From: Aralia elata
Taxonomy: Eukaryota; Streptophyta; Magnoliopsida; Apiales; Araliaceae
Reading direction: 5' to 3'
NCBI GenBank assembly: GCA_034770075.1
Contig: CM068385.1
Coordinates: forward strand, 763,700 to 827,699
Length of the DNA stretch: 64,000 bases
The notes beneath the pieces were generated by a model, which ran no database searches, was not told where the DNA came from, and worked only from the letters and a program-made list of their open reading frames with translations. The number at the start of each line of letters is the position of its first letter. Position 1 is the stretch's first letter. This document shows, in pieces, positions 35,045 to 48,296 of this stretch. The position numbers and the translations under genes were made by a program.

Positions 35045-36384
35045 TATTATAAAGGGTAACATTGACTTTTTGGTCATTATATTATGAGTCAATTTTTATT
35101 GTGGTTATTGAGTTTTTTTTACAAACGCATTACTATACTCGAAAAAACTTACAAAATGGTCATTATTTATGATTCCGTCCAAAAAAGTGACGGAAAATGC
35201 TGAGTAAACTAACGGTTGACAGATGTTAATGACGTGGCAGGTGACGTTGATCGAATTAATTGATGTTTTGGTCATTGTACTAGGGGTCGATGTTCATTTT
35301 AGTTACTGAAACTTTTTTTTTTTGTTATATTCTCGTTATCGAAGTACTAAAAACATTACAGATTAGTGATTTTATTACAAATATTACAACATGTATGAAG
35401 AGAAAGTACATCATAGTTAATTTAAATCCATAAGTTTTCCAAAATCATATTTAATTTGGAACCTTTTAAACAGCAAACCAAACTGCAAAATAAAGGAGAA
35501 AATTGACCCAATAAACCCTCTCAAATCTGTCGACTACTGCAAAAATCGGTTTAATAGAAATTATTTCACTCTCATTTCGAAGTGATCAAACAAGTAGCTT
35601 CGTGTCAATTTGCCGCTCTTCTTTTCTCCATTTTTTTTTCTTTTCTGGCGAGTATACAAAGGTATAAGAGGAACCTATTTTTAAACTAGATTTCCGACGA
35701 GAGGTTGTAGTTCCGACTTAGTCCACGGTGAGAAAAAGAGTTGATGTATATAAAGTGTAGAACACTATTTTTTCGATAACTCGATGTTCGTGGTTAGAAG
35801 AGGAAGATGAACTTTGATTTTTAATTGCTTTTGTTTCTTTAAATTATGTTCTTTTTTTCTTAAAACTTTAATTATTTTCTTATAATATTATGGAGTATTA
35901 AAATAATTAGTCTGACTTTATCTTTTTTTAGGTGAGCATTTTATTTTATTTCTATAAGCTGACTCACACATGCTACCTTATTAGATTATTCCACATCTAT
36001 ATGTCAAATGTTTGCCAAGTAAGTTTTTTCTTTAATATTTTGGCCGAAAAATTATAAAATCACTAATTTGTAATATTTTTAGTATTTCGATAACGAGAAT
36101 GTAACAAAAAAAAGTTTCAGTAACTAAATAAAAATCGACCCATGGTACAATGACCAAAACATCAATTAACCCAATACACATCACTTGTTACGTCATTAAC
36201 ACCTGTCAACCATCAGTCTACTCAGCATTTCCCGTCACTTTTTTGGACGGAATCATAAGTAATGACCATTTTGTAAGTTTTTTCGAGTATAGTAATGCGT
36301 TTGTAACAAAAAAAAGATTCGATAACCATAATAAAAATCGACCCCCAGTACAGTGATCAAAAAGACAATTAACCTTATTATAAA
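35045..36384. mobile_element. Non-autonomous Mutator-like element (MULE) with 322-bp TIRs
   Basis: Element 35054-36375, flanked by a perfect 9-bp direct repeat TATTATAAA (35045-35053 and 36376-36384), the length typical of Mutator target duplications. The left terminal inverted repeat is 35054-35375 (starts GGGTAACATTG) and the right is 36054-36375 (rc AGGTTAATTG); each is about 322 bp. The 678-bp interior has no transposase and no recognisable captured gene. Confidence 0.85.
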
Positions 36385-36565
36385 AGGTCAAAAAGTATTC
36401 CTAATTACAAATATTATTTTCAAAACCTTAAAAAATATGTTTTAAAGAAATTTACGACTCCCCTGATCGAGCCTTAGCGCGGAAGGTATGGTTTTGGCAC
36501 TCTCTTATGTTTTTTCTTCTTCGTATCCAGGAACACGGATGGAAGGGTCGACCGTTCTGAGCTCT

Positions 36566-36607
<42 letters not shown>

Positions 36608-36869
36608 CATTTGACTGAAGATTTTGCCTCTAGGAATACTAGAAGAAGAATCTTTCAACGAATGTATTCTCATATATTTAGTTGTAGTCGAATTATTTAG
36701 TCGAACTTTTCTTATATTTTGTTATAGTCAAAATTCTCATATATTGTGTTGTAGTCGAACCGTTATGTTTTAAGTTTCGGAAATGCACTTTTTGGGATGA
36801 AGCTTGTACTTTTTATTTATTAATTTTTTTTGTGAGACAATATTTCGAAAAAGGACCTGACTTTCATTT
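36385..36869. other. Intergenic DNA with an (AT)n microsatellite
   Basis: (AT)n at 36569-36604. No gene was recognised; the 70-codon frame across the repeat is not credited. Confidence 0.45.
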
Positions 36870-36905
36870 TTCGCCTTGGGCCACCAAAATCTCAGGAACG
36901 ACCCT
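36870..36905 (-). mobile_element. Isolated hAT-type terminus
   Basis: Reading the minus strand from 36905: CAGGGTCGTTCCTGAGATTT followed by TGGTGGCCCAAGGCG, very like the CAGGG..CG..CCTGAGATTTTGG ends of a common plant hAT group. The opposite end was not found in the 5 kb to the left. Confidence 0.5.
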
Positions 36906-37524
36906 GTTCATATCGGTGTATTATTTGTTGCGGCTTTCTTTTATTTATGTAGAATAGTTTTATTAGCTTATATATTATACTGACTAGTTAGTTTCTACAG
37001 TGAATTAATCAGTGCAGTAGTTAAAATATTATTTCTAAGTCATATTTAAGTAGTTTTGGTACCTATATATAGATGGGATGGTGTCAAGTTAAAGAATTGT
37101 TTTAGTTTGATGTGTTTTGGGATTTGGCTAATCAATTTTTGGCCTCTGAGTTTGGGATTTTCGTATTTAAATTTTTTACAAAGACATTATCACCTTGGTG
37201 GTTTTTTGGTTATAATTCTGAATGTTATGCAAAGATGCACAGTTTTGTTTTGTTTTTTGCTTTAGCAAATTGTTTGATCCTAATATTGAATATAAATACT
37301 GGGTTTATTTGTTGAATGAAAAATAATCAAATAATGGGATGTTATTGGGAGGTACTTATTATAAAAGAAAATTTGTATCAGAATCATCATTCCTTGCAGA
37401 AAATTAATGATATGATCATGTCACGCTGTGGTTGACAATATCTTCTTTATAAAGATCATAAAGGGTCGATTATAGAAGTGGCTGGGAGACAAATAAATAC
37501 TCAATAACTTTGTTAAATATACTA
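36906..37524. other. Intergenic DNA
   Basis: AT-rich, low complexity. No feature was recognised. Confidence 0.4.
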
Positions 37525-37785
37525 CTCCCTCCGTCCCAAATTAATTGCTTTTCTAGGACTTTTTAAAGTCAAATTGACTATTTTTAAAATTAATAATTAA
37601 ACATATATAAATATATTTCTAAAATTATAAAAATTAAAATTAGTAATAAATTGTATATACTTTCTTTTGGTTATAATATCTTTACCTATATGTTAGCAAA
37701 AATAGTAAAAAAATTAGTAGTTTTAAAAATAGTCAATTTGACTTTAAAAAGTCTTAAAAATGCAATTAATTTGGGACGGAGGGAA
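37525..37785. mobile_element. Stowaway-type MITE
   Basis: Begins CTCCCTCCGTCCCAAATTAA after TA and ends TTGGGACGGAGGGAA before TA, 261 bp. Nearly the same sequence as the copy at 14687, so transposition of this subfamily was fairly recent. Confidence 0.88.
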
Positions 37786-38283
37786 TACTATTTAAGTAGC
37801 ATTAATACCATCAAGCGCAACTTTCAAAAATTGAGGCCCAAGCAGGAACATAAATATCAAAAAACCCTGTTCAAACTTCTCATAGCATAATCCTTTTGCC
37901 ATATGACAAAAGCATAAGCATCCCATCCCCTACACCTTTTTTTTATACCGTTGCTCCTAAAGACAAGAAGGAAACTTCATAATTCAAGCCCATCAAAACA
38001 GTTTAATAGATGCTACTAATAAAGTTTTTAAACATAATCCCGCACCATCAGGCTCTTATTATACCTTGAAGAAGATAGAAAAAGTAGCTGTAAGGTTGTC
38101 AAGTGCAGCTAAACATTCTGATTATAGGCTGAAGAATCATATTCATTGCCTGATCACTATGGATACATTTCTGTATACCTAAAATCTCATGGCTCAGAAT
38201 CCAGTAATCTTTAGCATTTAACAAAATCTTTTACTTTTCCTTTTTCGTTATTCTTCACAATTCAAAATTGCACTTGCTTTAAG

Positions 38284-41200
38284 TCAGTCTCTCTGGGTAT
38301 AATATGGTAAGCTTAAACGGCTCCGCATGCTTTCATATCCAGAGTGTCGCACCTGAGATTGAGGCAGAGGCTGAAGACCACTCTTTCCCTACAAAAGATT
38401 TACCACCTTGTTATTTGTTCAGAAATGACCTCTATATTGTATGAGTTTAATGATTGCGTCAAGAGGGTGTTGCTAGATTATTATCAGAATCTTAGGTGTA
38501 TTTCGAAACCACTTTGAAGAGTTTTTTTTTTTTTTTCCATGTAAATATCTATATGAGTCCCACACTCTCGAATTGATAATTGTCAAGACAGTTCTTGTGG
38601 AAAATAATAAAGTATAAGTAGACACATAATCAACTCACTTGAGAGGTGGATATTTGGCTCCGACTCGGTGAGCTTCTTGGGCCGCTACCCATTTGAATGT
38701 TAGGCATTGTCTCTTCTGCGAGTAATCTTAACCTGTTAAGCTCAGGTAACACATGTTTACCAAGATCTGGTCTGTCTTTGCGCCTCAGCTCTGCACATTT
38801 AAGAGCCAGCTTAGCAAAATTTTCAGCCTCTTCAACTGGCCAGTCAGTAACAGCTGGATCGAGCATTTCAGCAAGAGTTCCCCTCTCAATAGCCCGCTCT
38901 ACATGATGCGTCAAACCCATTGGGGGTTTTGCTGTAATTATTTGAAGAAGCATAATCCCTAGTGAGTAAATATCTGACTTTATTCCGAGCATGCCGGTTT
39001 GCTGATACTCTGGGTCTATGTAACAGAACGTTCCAGCTGTTGATGTCATGCGATACTGAGTTACTGTGTCGGCTACAGATGGAGGAACTAGCCTGGCTAA
39101 ACCAACATCACTAATCTTGCTGACATAGTTCCGGTCGAGCAGAATGTTCCCTGGTTTCAGGTCACGGTGGACTAGTGGTTCTGGCTTGGTCTGGTGTAGG
39201 AAAAGGAGCCCAGTGCCAATTTCTGCAGCTATGCGGAATCTTTGTTGCCAAGAAAGCACTGGAGTGTTTCCACCCCGGAAGAGACAATCTTCTAAGCTTC
39301 CATTGGCCATGTACTCGTAGACTAGGCAACCATACTCTGGACAGGCTCCAAGGAGTAGAACCATGTTGGGATGTCGTATGCAGCAAAGAACTTCGACCTG
39401 CATCATAGCGGTCAAATTGAATATAATGAACACAACTCGTTATTAAAGACAAAAATGATGATGTTTCTTTTAAATTCCTCCAAGTTCAGAGAATGAGAGT
39501 GTTTCTATTGTCCTAACCCTAACTATTAAGACTAGGAAAGTGGCACTCCATGTGACATGGATAAACTAAATGATCATAAATTTGGTTGTGGAAGTGCATT
39601 TAAATCCTTTTCTCTCCCACAAAGAGGGTGCTTGGGGAGTTGAGGTTGAGAATATTAGAGAATTGTTAAGTAGGAAACAGGGGAATTAGGTACTAAAATA
39701 GAGCTCCCCTACTTCAAACCAAAACAAACTTGACAACCCCCTATCCCCTCCCTCTGCTTCATGTTCGGTTTTGAATTAGAGATGCTACATACTTCTATCA
39801 AAGAAATACTATTGTTCTTCCCCAAAGTGATAACTGATGGATTACAAATATCTATGATATATCTTCTCTACAAAGGACCAAAAGGAGAGGATTTTCTTAA
39901 CATTATTTTCTAGCTGACAGTCAGAAGTCCAAACCTCTTGCTGAAATTGTGACCTTCCTTGAGCTGCATCTGGACGAAGAACTTTTATTGCAACTGGCGT
40001 GTGATCCAGATAACACTTGTATACTGGACCATAACCTCCTTCCCCGATTTTGCGAGACTCTGCAAAGTATTCAGTTGCTACTTCAATTTCCTCTATTGAG
40101 TATTTCCTGTACCTAATATCACTTTGTGCTATCGAATCCATAACCTTCTTCTTCTCCTCAGATTCTTTGAGTGCTTTCTTTTCTGCACTAATTCTTTTTT
40201 GTGCTTCCAGTTCAGCAATCCTCTGAGCCGCTTCCGCTGCTTCAATGGCTGCCCTACACTTTACTTTCTCTCTCTCTGCAATAGCTAATGCTGCTTCCTC
40301 AGCTAATCTTGCCTCTTCCAATCGCTGCTCTTCCTCCATCTTCCAACGATGAAGTTCCTGTGCCTGTTATCAATACATTACAATTCAAAACTTTTCTGAT
40401 ATTTACCCTGGGCTTGTAAGATTGTAACATGGAGATATATTATACATATGTATATATGCAAGTTTATTTTATATGTTTCTTGTACGTGTATTCAATATCT
40501 CAACTCATATTTTTAATTATCTTTGGCACAAAACCTAAACAAACCTTCTGTTTTGCTGACAGTGCTTCTTTGCAGGCGCTGCTGTACATATCCATTGTTT
40601 GCTTGAGCTCCAACTTGAGCCTTCTCATTTCAGCTTCCACTTCATCCTACATATTTGAAAAAGATGTTTTGTGAGTTTCATGTACTTTATACCTGTTGTA
40701 TAACTAATAGGAATTTATATTGTCCTTATTAATCATGCATGAGTCTGCAGCTAAATTTTCAAATGTCAGTTATCTTGAGTGAATATCTAAGATTCTGATA
40801 AATGGTATAACATAGAATTGCCTAAACTTATAATCCCCTACCAAGAGCTTCTGTTAAACAAAAATATGAGTGCTGCTGAATATTTTAAGCAATAAGTTTA
40901 ACAATATAATGCGATGCTAACGTAGACTGCTGGTTGGAAATAGATTGATTTTAGCCCCATCATACAATGTGGTAGGAATTCCAATATTCTAGACAAATCT
41001 TCATTGAAGTTGGAAAATAAAATTCAAAACTAGATAACCATAGACTTGTATTGATTCATTTACAGCATACTCCAACTAGTTTGGGATTAAAGGCGTTGTT
41101 GAGTCGAGATAACCATAGACTATTATCTAGTTTTAGGAATAAAAAATGAAAAAGGCATGTATTATAGTAGGTTGATAATGCACTGTTCTTATATTTTATT

Positions 41201-44200
41201 CCTATTACCAATGATTTGCTGAAATGCACCTCAAAGCAAGCACATATCCAGTTGTGCCAGTACCGGTACTATTATAGGACAATCCATACCTTTTCACCCC
41301 ACCCCCAACACCCCAAAAAAAAAAAAAAAAAACCCTTAATAGATCATTTGAACTAGTACTATGTAATTTGGGTTGGTCTGAGCCTGCCCCCCACCCGCAT
41401 GAGATTCTCTGGGATAAACAAGTCAATGCACCTAAAAGCGTAAACTAAAGGTTAAAGAAAAAGAAACACAAAATAGGATTCCATATACTTTAGAATGGCT
41501 GTTTTTGGTCCTCAAAATTAAGATGCTTTGTTAACTACATACATATACTTTATGGGAGATGAAAGAATGTGCAAGTATATTTTGTAACTTGTATATGTTT
41601 TACTGTCATAACATGGACCAAGTTGCAGTACCGACATGCTTATTGTTTTCCAATAGATGTTTTCTTAGACTGGTTAGTCAATATGTCTGTCAATGCCTCA
41701 AGTATTAATTCAATTCTTATTGTGCATGGAAGGGATTTTTATTTATTTCCTTCTAATTTTCTGTTTTGAATACTTACGGAACTAATTGTCTATTTTGATA
41801 GTACAGCTACTTTTGTTGGTGTCTGAGTTTGATTATTAAATGGTACATAATTATTGGGCATGGGTTAAATTTTTGTAACTAGTATATGTTCATCTGTTTT
41901 AAGCTGAGTTTTTGAGTTGCATGTACATAGGTATCACCATGCTTCGTGACACATGTTTGACTAATCAAAAAAGAACAAAGAGAAGGATAAATGTAAGGTT
42001 GGAAAGGTTGACAACTCAATTGTGTCTTCATGTCCTAGAATTTAAGTAAATAAATATGACCGGTAGACTCGTACGGTGTACCAATTTGTCCAATATCTCA
42101 AATATGCCACTTCATGTTGTTTAACATGGATCTCTCTTCTCTTTTTCTTTTTTGGCTTATTTCTAAACTATCTAGTATACTTGTGAAATTAATTGTATGA
42201 TTCTTGATAATACAACTACTCTCTCCTGTTGATTCCTGAATTTAATTTTTAGATGGGATATTTGGGAGTATGAATATGCATACCGCATTATGCGACGATG
42301 ACCACGAGTTTCCTGTGCCATCTTTTGGGCTTGAAGATAAATTGGATGAATTATTTCCTTCATTTGACTTGTGTGTTGAACCAAAGCTTAATCTGTTTTC
42401 TGTGTCTGAACTGCATGAAAGCCGAGAGCCAAGATTCATCTCATCAGAGAAAGAAGGATGTATGCGATCGGTGCTTGGCCTGCTGGAGCTTACAAATGAT
42501 ATATCACTATCCGGCGGCAGGAGCTCTCCATATGATTTGTTTGAAGCTTTTCCTCTGGTAAATGGAGACCTGCAACAAAGGTTTTCAAGTCGGTGTCTCG
42601 TTGTGTGATTTTGACCATATTGTTTACAGTAAATCAACAGTGAATTTACCTATTCATTTATAAAATTATACTCGGTCATGTTTTCTGCATGATGTTATAT
42701 TATAAGCAACCAGCAAGCACCATTTATTATTTTCTTTAAGATTCACAGGCTTTTTTAAAACTCAGTTGGATGATTAAAAGTAAAACAATCTAAGCACTCT
42801 CCAATGAGAAGAAAGCATTATGGTACAATAGTTAGTTGGATGATATTGTGTAGCCAATGTCTCTGAGTAAAGCATATGTAGACAAGACTCTATTTTTTCC
42901 TCATCATAAATTGACTCCTCAAGAAAGAGACATTCATAATGAAGTCTAGTACTGTAGTACGTCATGTAAATTTGCATTGCTCGTACAACTATAGTGCTGT
43001 GTCATTCACATTCATTACATGAGACATGCCTCTAGTTACTAGTGCAAGCATTAATATTTGTAATATAAATTCTCTCAATAAATATATTACTAATAATGAG
43101 ACATCTCACACCATGCAAAGAAACTAAGGAAAGAGGAGCCGATCATCAAAAAACATAAACAGTAGGATTAGAGATGTGATAAAGAGGAAAAGGAAACTTT
43201 GTATTAACACAGTGTTTAGAGTATTTGCTTAGACATAAACTTTTACCTTGAAACTCTGCTACATGATCATCACAATATAAGAAATATTACATGTTATAAC
43301 CTTCCCTATAATTAATATATCTATATGTATTAAAAACTTACTTGATCTCTACGTCATCTGTGAAGTGGCGAGGTGCAAATGGAATCTTCTCAGCTGCTGA
43401 AATGGGATCAGATAATTTTTTGTGAGTAGTGACAAAAGCTAGATACAGGGAAGTAACATGAGGCTAGGATGGAGTCAGACCTCGTGCATTGTTGCCTTGC
43501 ATGAATCGTGCATCCATATGATTCTGAATGGCACTGCTTTGGGGTTGCATTTGCATACGAGGGGCTTGGTTTGGGACTGAAGCAGAGGCAGACCGTAGAG
43601 ATGAAATTTTCCCTTTAGAGATGATATATATGGTGCAGAACTCTGGAGCCCCTTTTGTAACACTGCTAGGAACATCTGGAGCTTTGAATTTACTGAGACA
43701 AGGGATTGTAAGTAGTCGGATCTTTTGTTTATTTGTGCAGGCAACAATTCTGAATTTACTTTGTGTTCAACTTGTCAAGAAGAAATTACTATGTTTTACA
43801 TACAGTGGTTTACTCTATAGCTGTGACATGGTAGATGTGAATTTTGGTAGGAAAACTAGATACCTCCTTTATTTACAATTATCTTTTGATAAACTTTCAG
43901 ATTGGCTGCATAGAAACTCGAATTTTTCAAAACTGCTTGAAATAGAAAGAATACTCAAAATCTGACGTATTTATTCCAAATTGAATGAAATACCTTTTAG
44001 TACATGTTAATTTAGAGTTTTTTCATACGAGTGCATGTGTGTGTGTCTGGGTTTTTGTTAAAAGTAAAAGTCGCAGCTTTCTTATTGGTGGAAGAGTAGG
44101 TAAATGCTTTTAATTTTAAGCAAGGAGATTTGCTGAGCTGCAAAACTACCCAGAACACACTAGGAGTTGTTTTTAAGTTCCCTTATTCCATTTTTTTTAT

Positions 44201-45313
44201 TTGTGTAATAAGTAGAAAGTGCATGTAAACAGAAAACAGGTAAATTACCCAACAAGACCCCTTGATGGGGAACCAAGCACCAGATTCTGAATCGAGTTGG
44301 CATTAACATAGTCACAAATGGCTTTTGAAACATCTGTATCCTCGACTATGACTTCACTAACCTTTATCTGTTGCAGAGCGCAGTCATAATTTCCAAAAGT
44401 TAGTAGTATAATTAATGATTCTTACTGCATTTGGTTGTAGTTTAAATGGATATAACTTTGATTTCTTTCGCTTACTGCTTTTCATTTTCACTAAATAACA
44501 TTCCCTTAAAAAGTCCATTTTGGCAGGTGGTAAAATGATCAAGAATTGGAGCAAGAAGAGGGACTTACATCTTTACGCGTGCAAAAGCAACGGAAGGGAA
44601 GGAAAAACTCCTTATCAGCCTGGCTGTTTGTTGCTGCAACAGAAGAAGAACATTTCAAGGATTTCCATCAAACTTTTGACTATGACATAGTAAGTGATTT
44701 TCATTATATGTCAAACAGAAAGTATGCATGTATAATTATAGTACCTTCTATCAATTTATCTTTTTACAGTCAATTTATTTGAGATATTTTTAAATGTGAT
44801 TCATTTAATTTTTGAAACAATACATCTTCTAAGTAGTAGTAGTGGTAGTACTTTTTGGATATTTTACAAATTTCATAATTATGTTGTCTAAAAACTAAAT
44901 GAATTCATGTCAATCTTGAGTTTTAAAAAATATCTCAAATTGACTATAGAAAGTCCAAATTCAACCTATATTTTGGAACAGAATAGTAAATAATATGGAT
45001 TCCATGCATCCATAAATAATTGGTCCCATTTTGGTTTTAGAAACAAGATTATTATTTTTTTCTTCTCCTGTTTCTGAATTTGTGTTGTCCTGTTCTTTTG
45101 TGTGCAAGTTTCTGAATGAACGATGACATGCATGTAGAGAACAATAAACAGGAGTTATGTTGCAAATTGACCCTGTTTGCCATTACATAATACTCTGTGA
45201 TTTGCCAATTCATTCATTTTTGTGAATTTATTTATTTTCATCAATAAAAAATTGTTTTGCGTTTATTTACATTACATGAATCAATGGGTAATGTGATTTG
45301 TGAATGAATAAGC

Positions 45314-45373
<60 letters not shown>

Positions 45374-45549
45374 CCTGGGGTTGGAGCAGAAGATGGTTTT
45401 TGTTTGACATGGAGGAGGGTGACACTTTTGCCCTTCCCAAGAAGATTATCAACAGCCCATTTCAGAGCATGTTGGCTCCCTTTATCCTTGTCTATTGCAA
45501 CTGTTGCCATTTCCACATTATTATTGATCCCTTTTTGGTTAGAAGACAT
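38284..45549 (-). CDS. USP-domain receptor-like cytoplasmic kinase (RLCK IX type, no U-box), complete
   Basis: Ten exons on the minus strand: 45549-45375, 44633-44569, 44367-44249, 43692-43481, 43396-43342, 42569-42284, 40646-40545, 40363-39935, 39397-38639, 38388-38284. All junctions keep phase, giving 768 residues. Residues 1 to about 150 form a universal-stress-protein fold (VAIDKDKGSQHALKWAVDNL, FFLPFRCFCTR, VEDTDVSKAI, VLGSPSRG). A Ser-rich linker and a charged coiled coil (EEEQRLEEARLAEEAALAIA) follow, then a kinase domain: GEGGYGPVY (445-453), VAIK Lys465, HRDLKPGN with Asp560, and ISDVGLARL, where DVG replaces DFG but keeps Asp578, as is usual in this family. No U-box follows, resembling Arabidopsis At2g24370 and At5g35380. 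The last exon is optional: without that splice the reading ends SQVS at 38631. Substrates and pathway are unknown. Confidence 0.9.
41032..41121 (+). mobile_element. 5'-truncated SINE with 15-bp target duplication
   Basis: The 60-bp insert 41047-41106 ends ACTAGTTTGGGATTAAAGGC then GTTGTTG, the hallmark 3' end of TS/Sol-type plant SINEs. It is flanked by perfect 15-bp repeats AGATAACCATAGACT (41032-41046 and 41107-41121). It lies in the intron between kinase exons 6 and 7. Confidence 0.7.
45318..45374. repeat. (AT)n(GATA)n microsatellite abutting a splice donor
   Basis: On the coding (minus) strand the intron-1 donor reads GTATCTATCTATCTATC and passes directly into (TA)n. The repeat starts inside the donor site itself. 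Confidence 0.9.
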
Positions 45550-46732
45550 GTTTTTTTTTTTATAAAAAAATATATATTTATATTCCGCAGGAGCAGCAGC
45601 AATTGATCTCTCTCTTTCAAAAAGAAAAGATAGATAAAAAATAATAATAATAATAATGCAACCGAATCCTCCCTTCCTTCAGTTAATATTTTGTTCCTGA
45701 TTGTTTGGGGCCTCAAGGGAGGAGGAGGAGGAGGAGGTCCCAAACTTCTTCAAACCTCTCTCTTCTTCTTTTTGGATTTATTTTATTTTATTTTTAATTT
45801 ACAATTTATTCTCTCTAAACCTTTGAGAGGCTCTAAATAATCCCCCTATAATAGCTTTAACCTCCCTCAAGTTCGTTAACAATTTAGCTCCCCTTAGCTG
45901 ACAAAATTGAATTTTTATTGCTCCTACTCCTATCCAAACTCACTAAGTTGTGTGTATCTATCTATCTATCTATATAATTTTATTTTATTTTATTTTTAAA
46001 AGAAGAAAAAAAACCTCGTTGTATATGATTCAGGGTACTAGTACTTGCATTATACATTTTGTGATGGATATTTCTCTCATCTTTTAATTTCATCTCTATT
46101 CTCCAAGACATTTACGTCTTTTTTTTTTATTGTAAATTAAACAATCAACATATGACACTACTAGTTCTTGCATTATTGATTATGCATTTCTTTCTTTGTG
46201 TACCAGATCTTTTGTCACCAAAATTTATTGATATTAAGCCTGTTATTTTATAAAATAAATTAAAGTTTATTGATATTATTAAGAGAGAGTAAGAGGGGCT
46301 ATTATTTTTGGATCTTGGACTTTTGATTTTTAATATTTTCCAACTTTTTTATTTCAGATTTTTTGATATTTCTTCTCTCCCACTCCTATTATAATTAAAA
46401 AAAATATTGTGTAATATAAAAAACGAAACAAATATAAATGCAAATAAATGTAGGCGTTAAAATTTGGTGGACCAAAATACCCTCTAACGAAGCCTTTATA
46501 TAGCTAAGGAGGGGTATTTAGAGGGTATTTCAATAACTATATTTAAAAGAATGAAAAAGCCTAATTTTTCAAGCTTATAGATAGAAAGCAGGCCATAATT
46601 TTTCAGGCGTTTTCAAGTTGGGTCAGATTGGGCTTTCAGGCTCAAGCCTTTTGTGAACATTTGAATTTTTGGACCAAATAGTGAGATGCAGTACTAGTTC
46701 ATTCATTAGCTCTTTCATACTATTCTTACGTG
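45550..46732. other. Upstream region of the USP-kinase gene
   Basis: Holds the presumed promoter and leader on the minus strand: a T/C-rich run and (CCT)n near 45718-45735. A second (TATC)n tract lies at 45955-45972. No other gene was seen. Confidence 0.45.
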
Positions 46733-47138
46733 GTGTTTGTTTACCTCTTAAGAGTTTCACATCGGATTCGGTAAGAAAGTAAAGTTGTTTAATAAAAATT
46801 TTGTTTGTCTCTTATCGTCTCTTAATCGGTAAGAGAGAGATATAAATTTAAATCATTAAAAACTGTCTCTTAATAAAAAAATTAAATCTATGAAGCCTCA
46901 ATAAATATTGTATTCCTTCTATTCTAAATTTTAAGATCATTATTAATTTTTGAAAAGATAATTTGAAATATTTTTAAATTTAAAATTGATATTTTTAAAT
47001 TTAAAAATCATTCAAATGCTTTATACTTTTTAGTTACCAAACAACTTTTTAAGTTCAGATGTTATTTCACTCAGATAATCTAATTTATTAAGATATACTA
47101 ACCATTCAGATCTTAATTACTCAGTTTTATCACACACC
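46733..47138. mobile_element. Probable hAT-like MITE
   Basis: Left end GTGTTTGTTTACCTC; right end rc GTGTGTGATAAAACTGAGTA, resembling the nested element at 16767-17152. Flanking 8-mers TTACGTGG and CTTCGTGG agree at six of eight positions. The call is tentative. Confidence 0.4.
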
Positions 47139-47195
47139 TTCGTGGCTAAAAGAACATGTCATAGATAGCACGCACTATATGTGTATATATGTATG

Positions 47196-47243
<48 letters not shown>

Positions 47244-47246
<3 letters not shown>

Positions 47247-48296
47247 CAATGATCCATATCATCTATTTGTTGTGGATTAAAAATGGGTAAATAGCATCCT
47301 AACCTTCCATGTCAATTATCAAGGGCTTGGATTAAAAAAAGAAGCTCGCCGTCGCTAGTTATTCTAGCGGACTGGGTTAAATAACATTTTCGGACCATTA
47401 TGCCCACAATGTGCCGAAATCAACATTGCAAAAATGAGTTTTTTAAATGGTCCGCTACCAGAACTAGCGGACGACCCAATTCAATATTGAAGTAGATTAA
47501 TACTACTTAAGCATACTGAAGCATACGTGGGGATTAATACCTTGAAGTAATACGCAATACGTGGGGCTCATGTATTAATAATACTGAAGCAATACGCAAT
47601 ATGTCGGGATCATTCCAGTGGGTTTGAAAGTGTGAAATTTTCTTCAACTTTTGGAGGGAATGATCAGCCGCAAGTCGCAACAAAGAGCAGCAAAGGGAAG
47701 AAAATAAACTCACCTCAACTCCTTCATCCAATCGACTGATAGACGCGAGGTAAGTCTCTCTCCTCTCTCATCCTCTCATCCTCTCGTCTCTCATCTCAGA
47801 CGACTTCTTTTTTTCTCTTTTTCTTTTTCCTTTCCTCAGTCGATCGGTAGTGAAGTCTCAAGTCAATTTTTTAAATTTTTTAAAATTTTTTTATTACTTC
47901 TGGCTTTTTTACACAGTATCAGTTTGATTTTTTTTTTTGGCTTCTTGCCTTTATCAACTGAGTCGTTTCTCTTCTGTAATCATTGCATTGGTTTATCAAT
48001 TAAATATAAGGCTTCCTTTGTCTAATTGATTTTATTTTATTAGACAATTTGTAAATAGGAAGTAGGCAGGGAGAAATCCAAATCTATATGCATCCAACTT
48101 TTTTTTTCTTTTTTTTTTACTACTTGCGTTGATGAGGGTTATAATGGTTCAAAAATATTATTAGCCCAGTCCACTAGAATTACTAGCGGACGACAAACTT
48201 TTTTTTTTAATCCAGGCCCTTGATAATTGATATGGAAGGTTAGGATGCTATTTGCCTATTTTTGATCCATAACAAATAGATATTATGGATCATTAC

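Noticed and set aside
42270..42608. 112-codon plus-strand frame
   Set aside because: Antisense shadow of the Ser-rich sixth exon of the USP kinase, whose phase closes with its neighbours.
43528..43965. 145-codon plus-strand frame
   Set aside because: Its first part is antisense to kinase exon 4 and the remainder lies in intron sequence; no family likeness.
38639..45549. U-box E3 ligase (PUB) identity for the USP kinase
   Set aside because: No U-box sequence follows the kinase; the extra exon encodes an unrelated Ser/Arg-rich tail.
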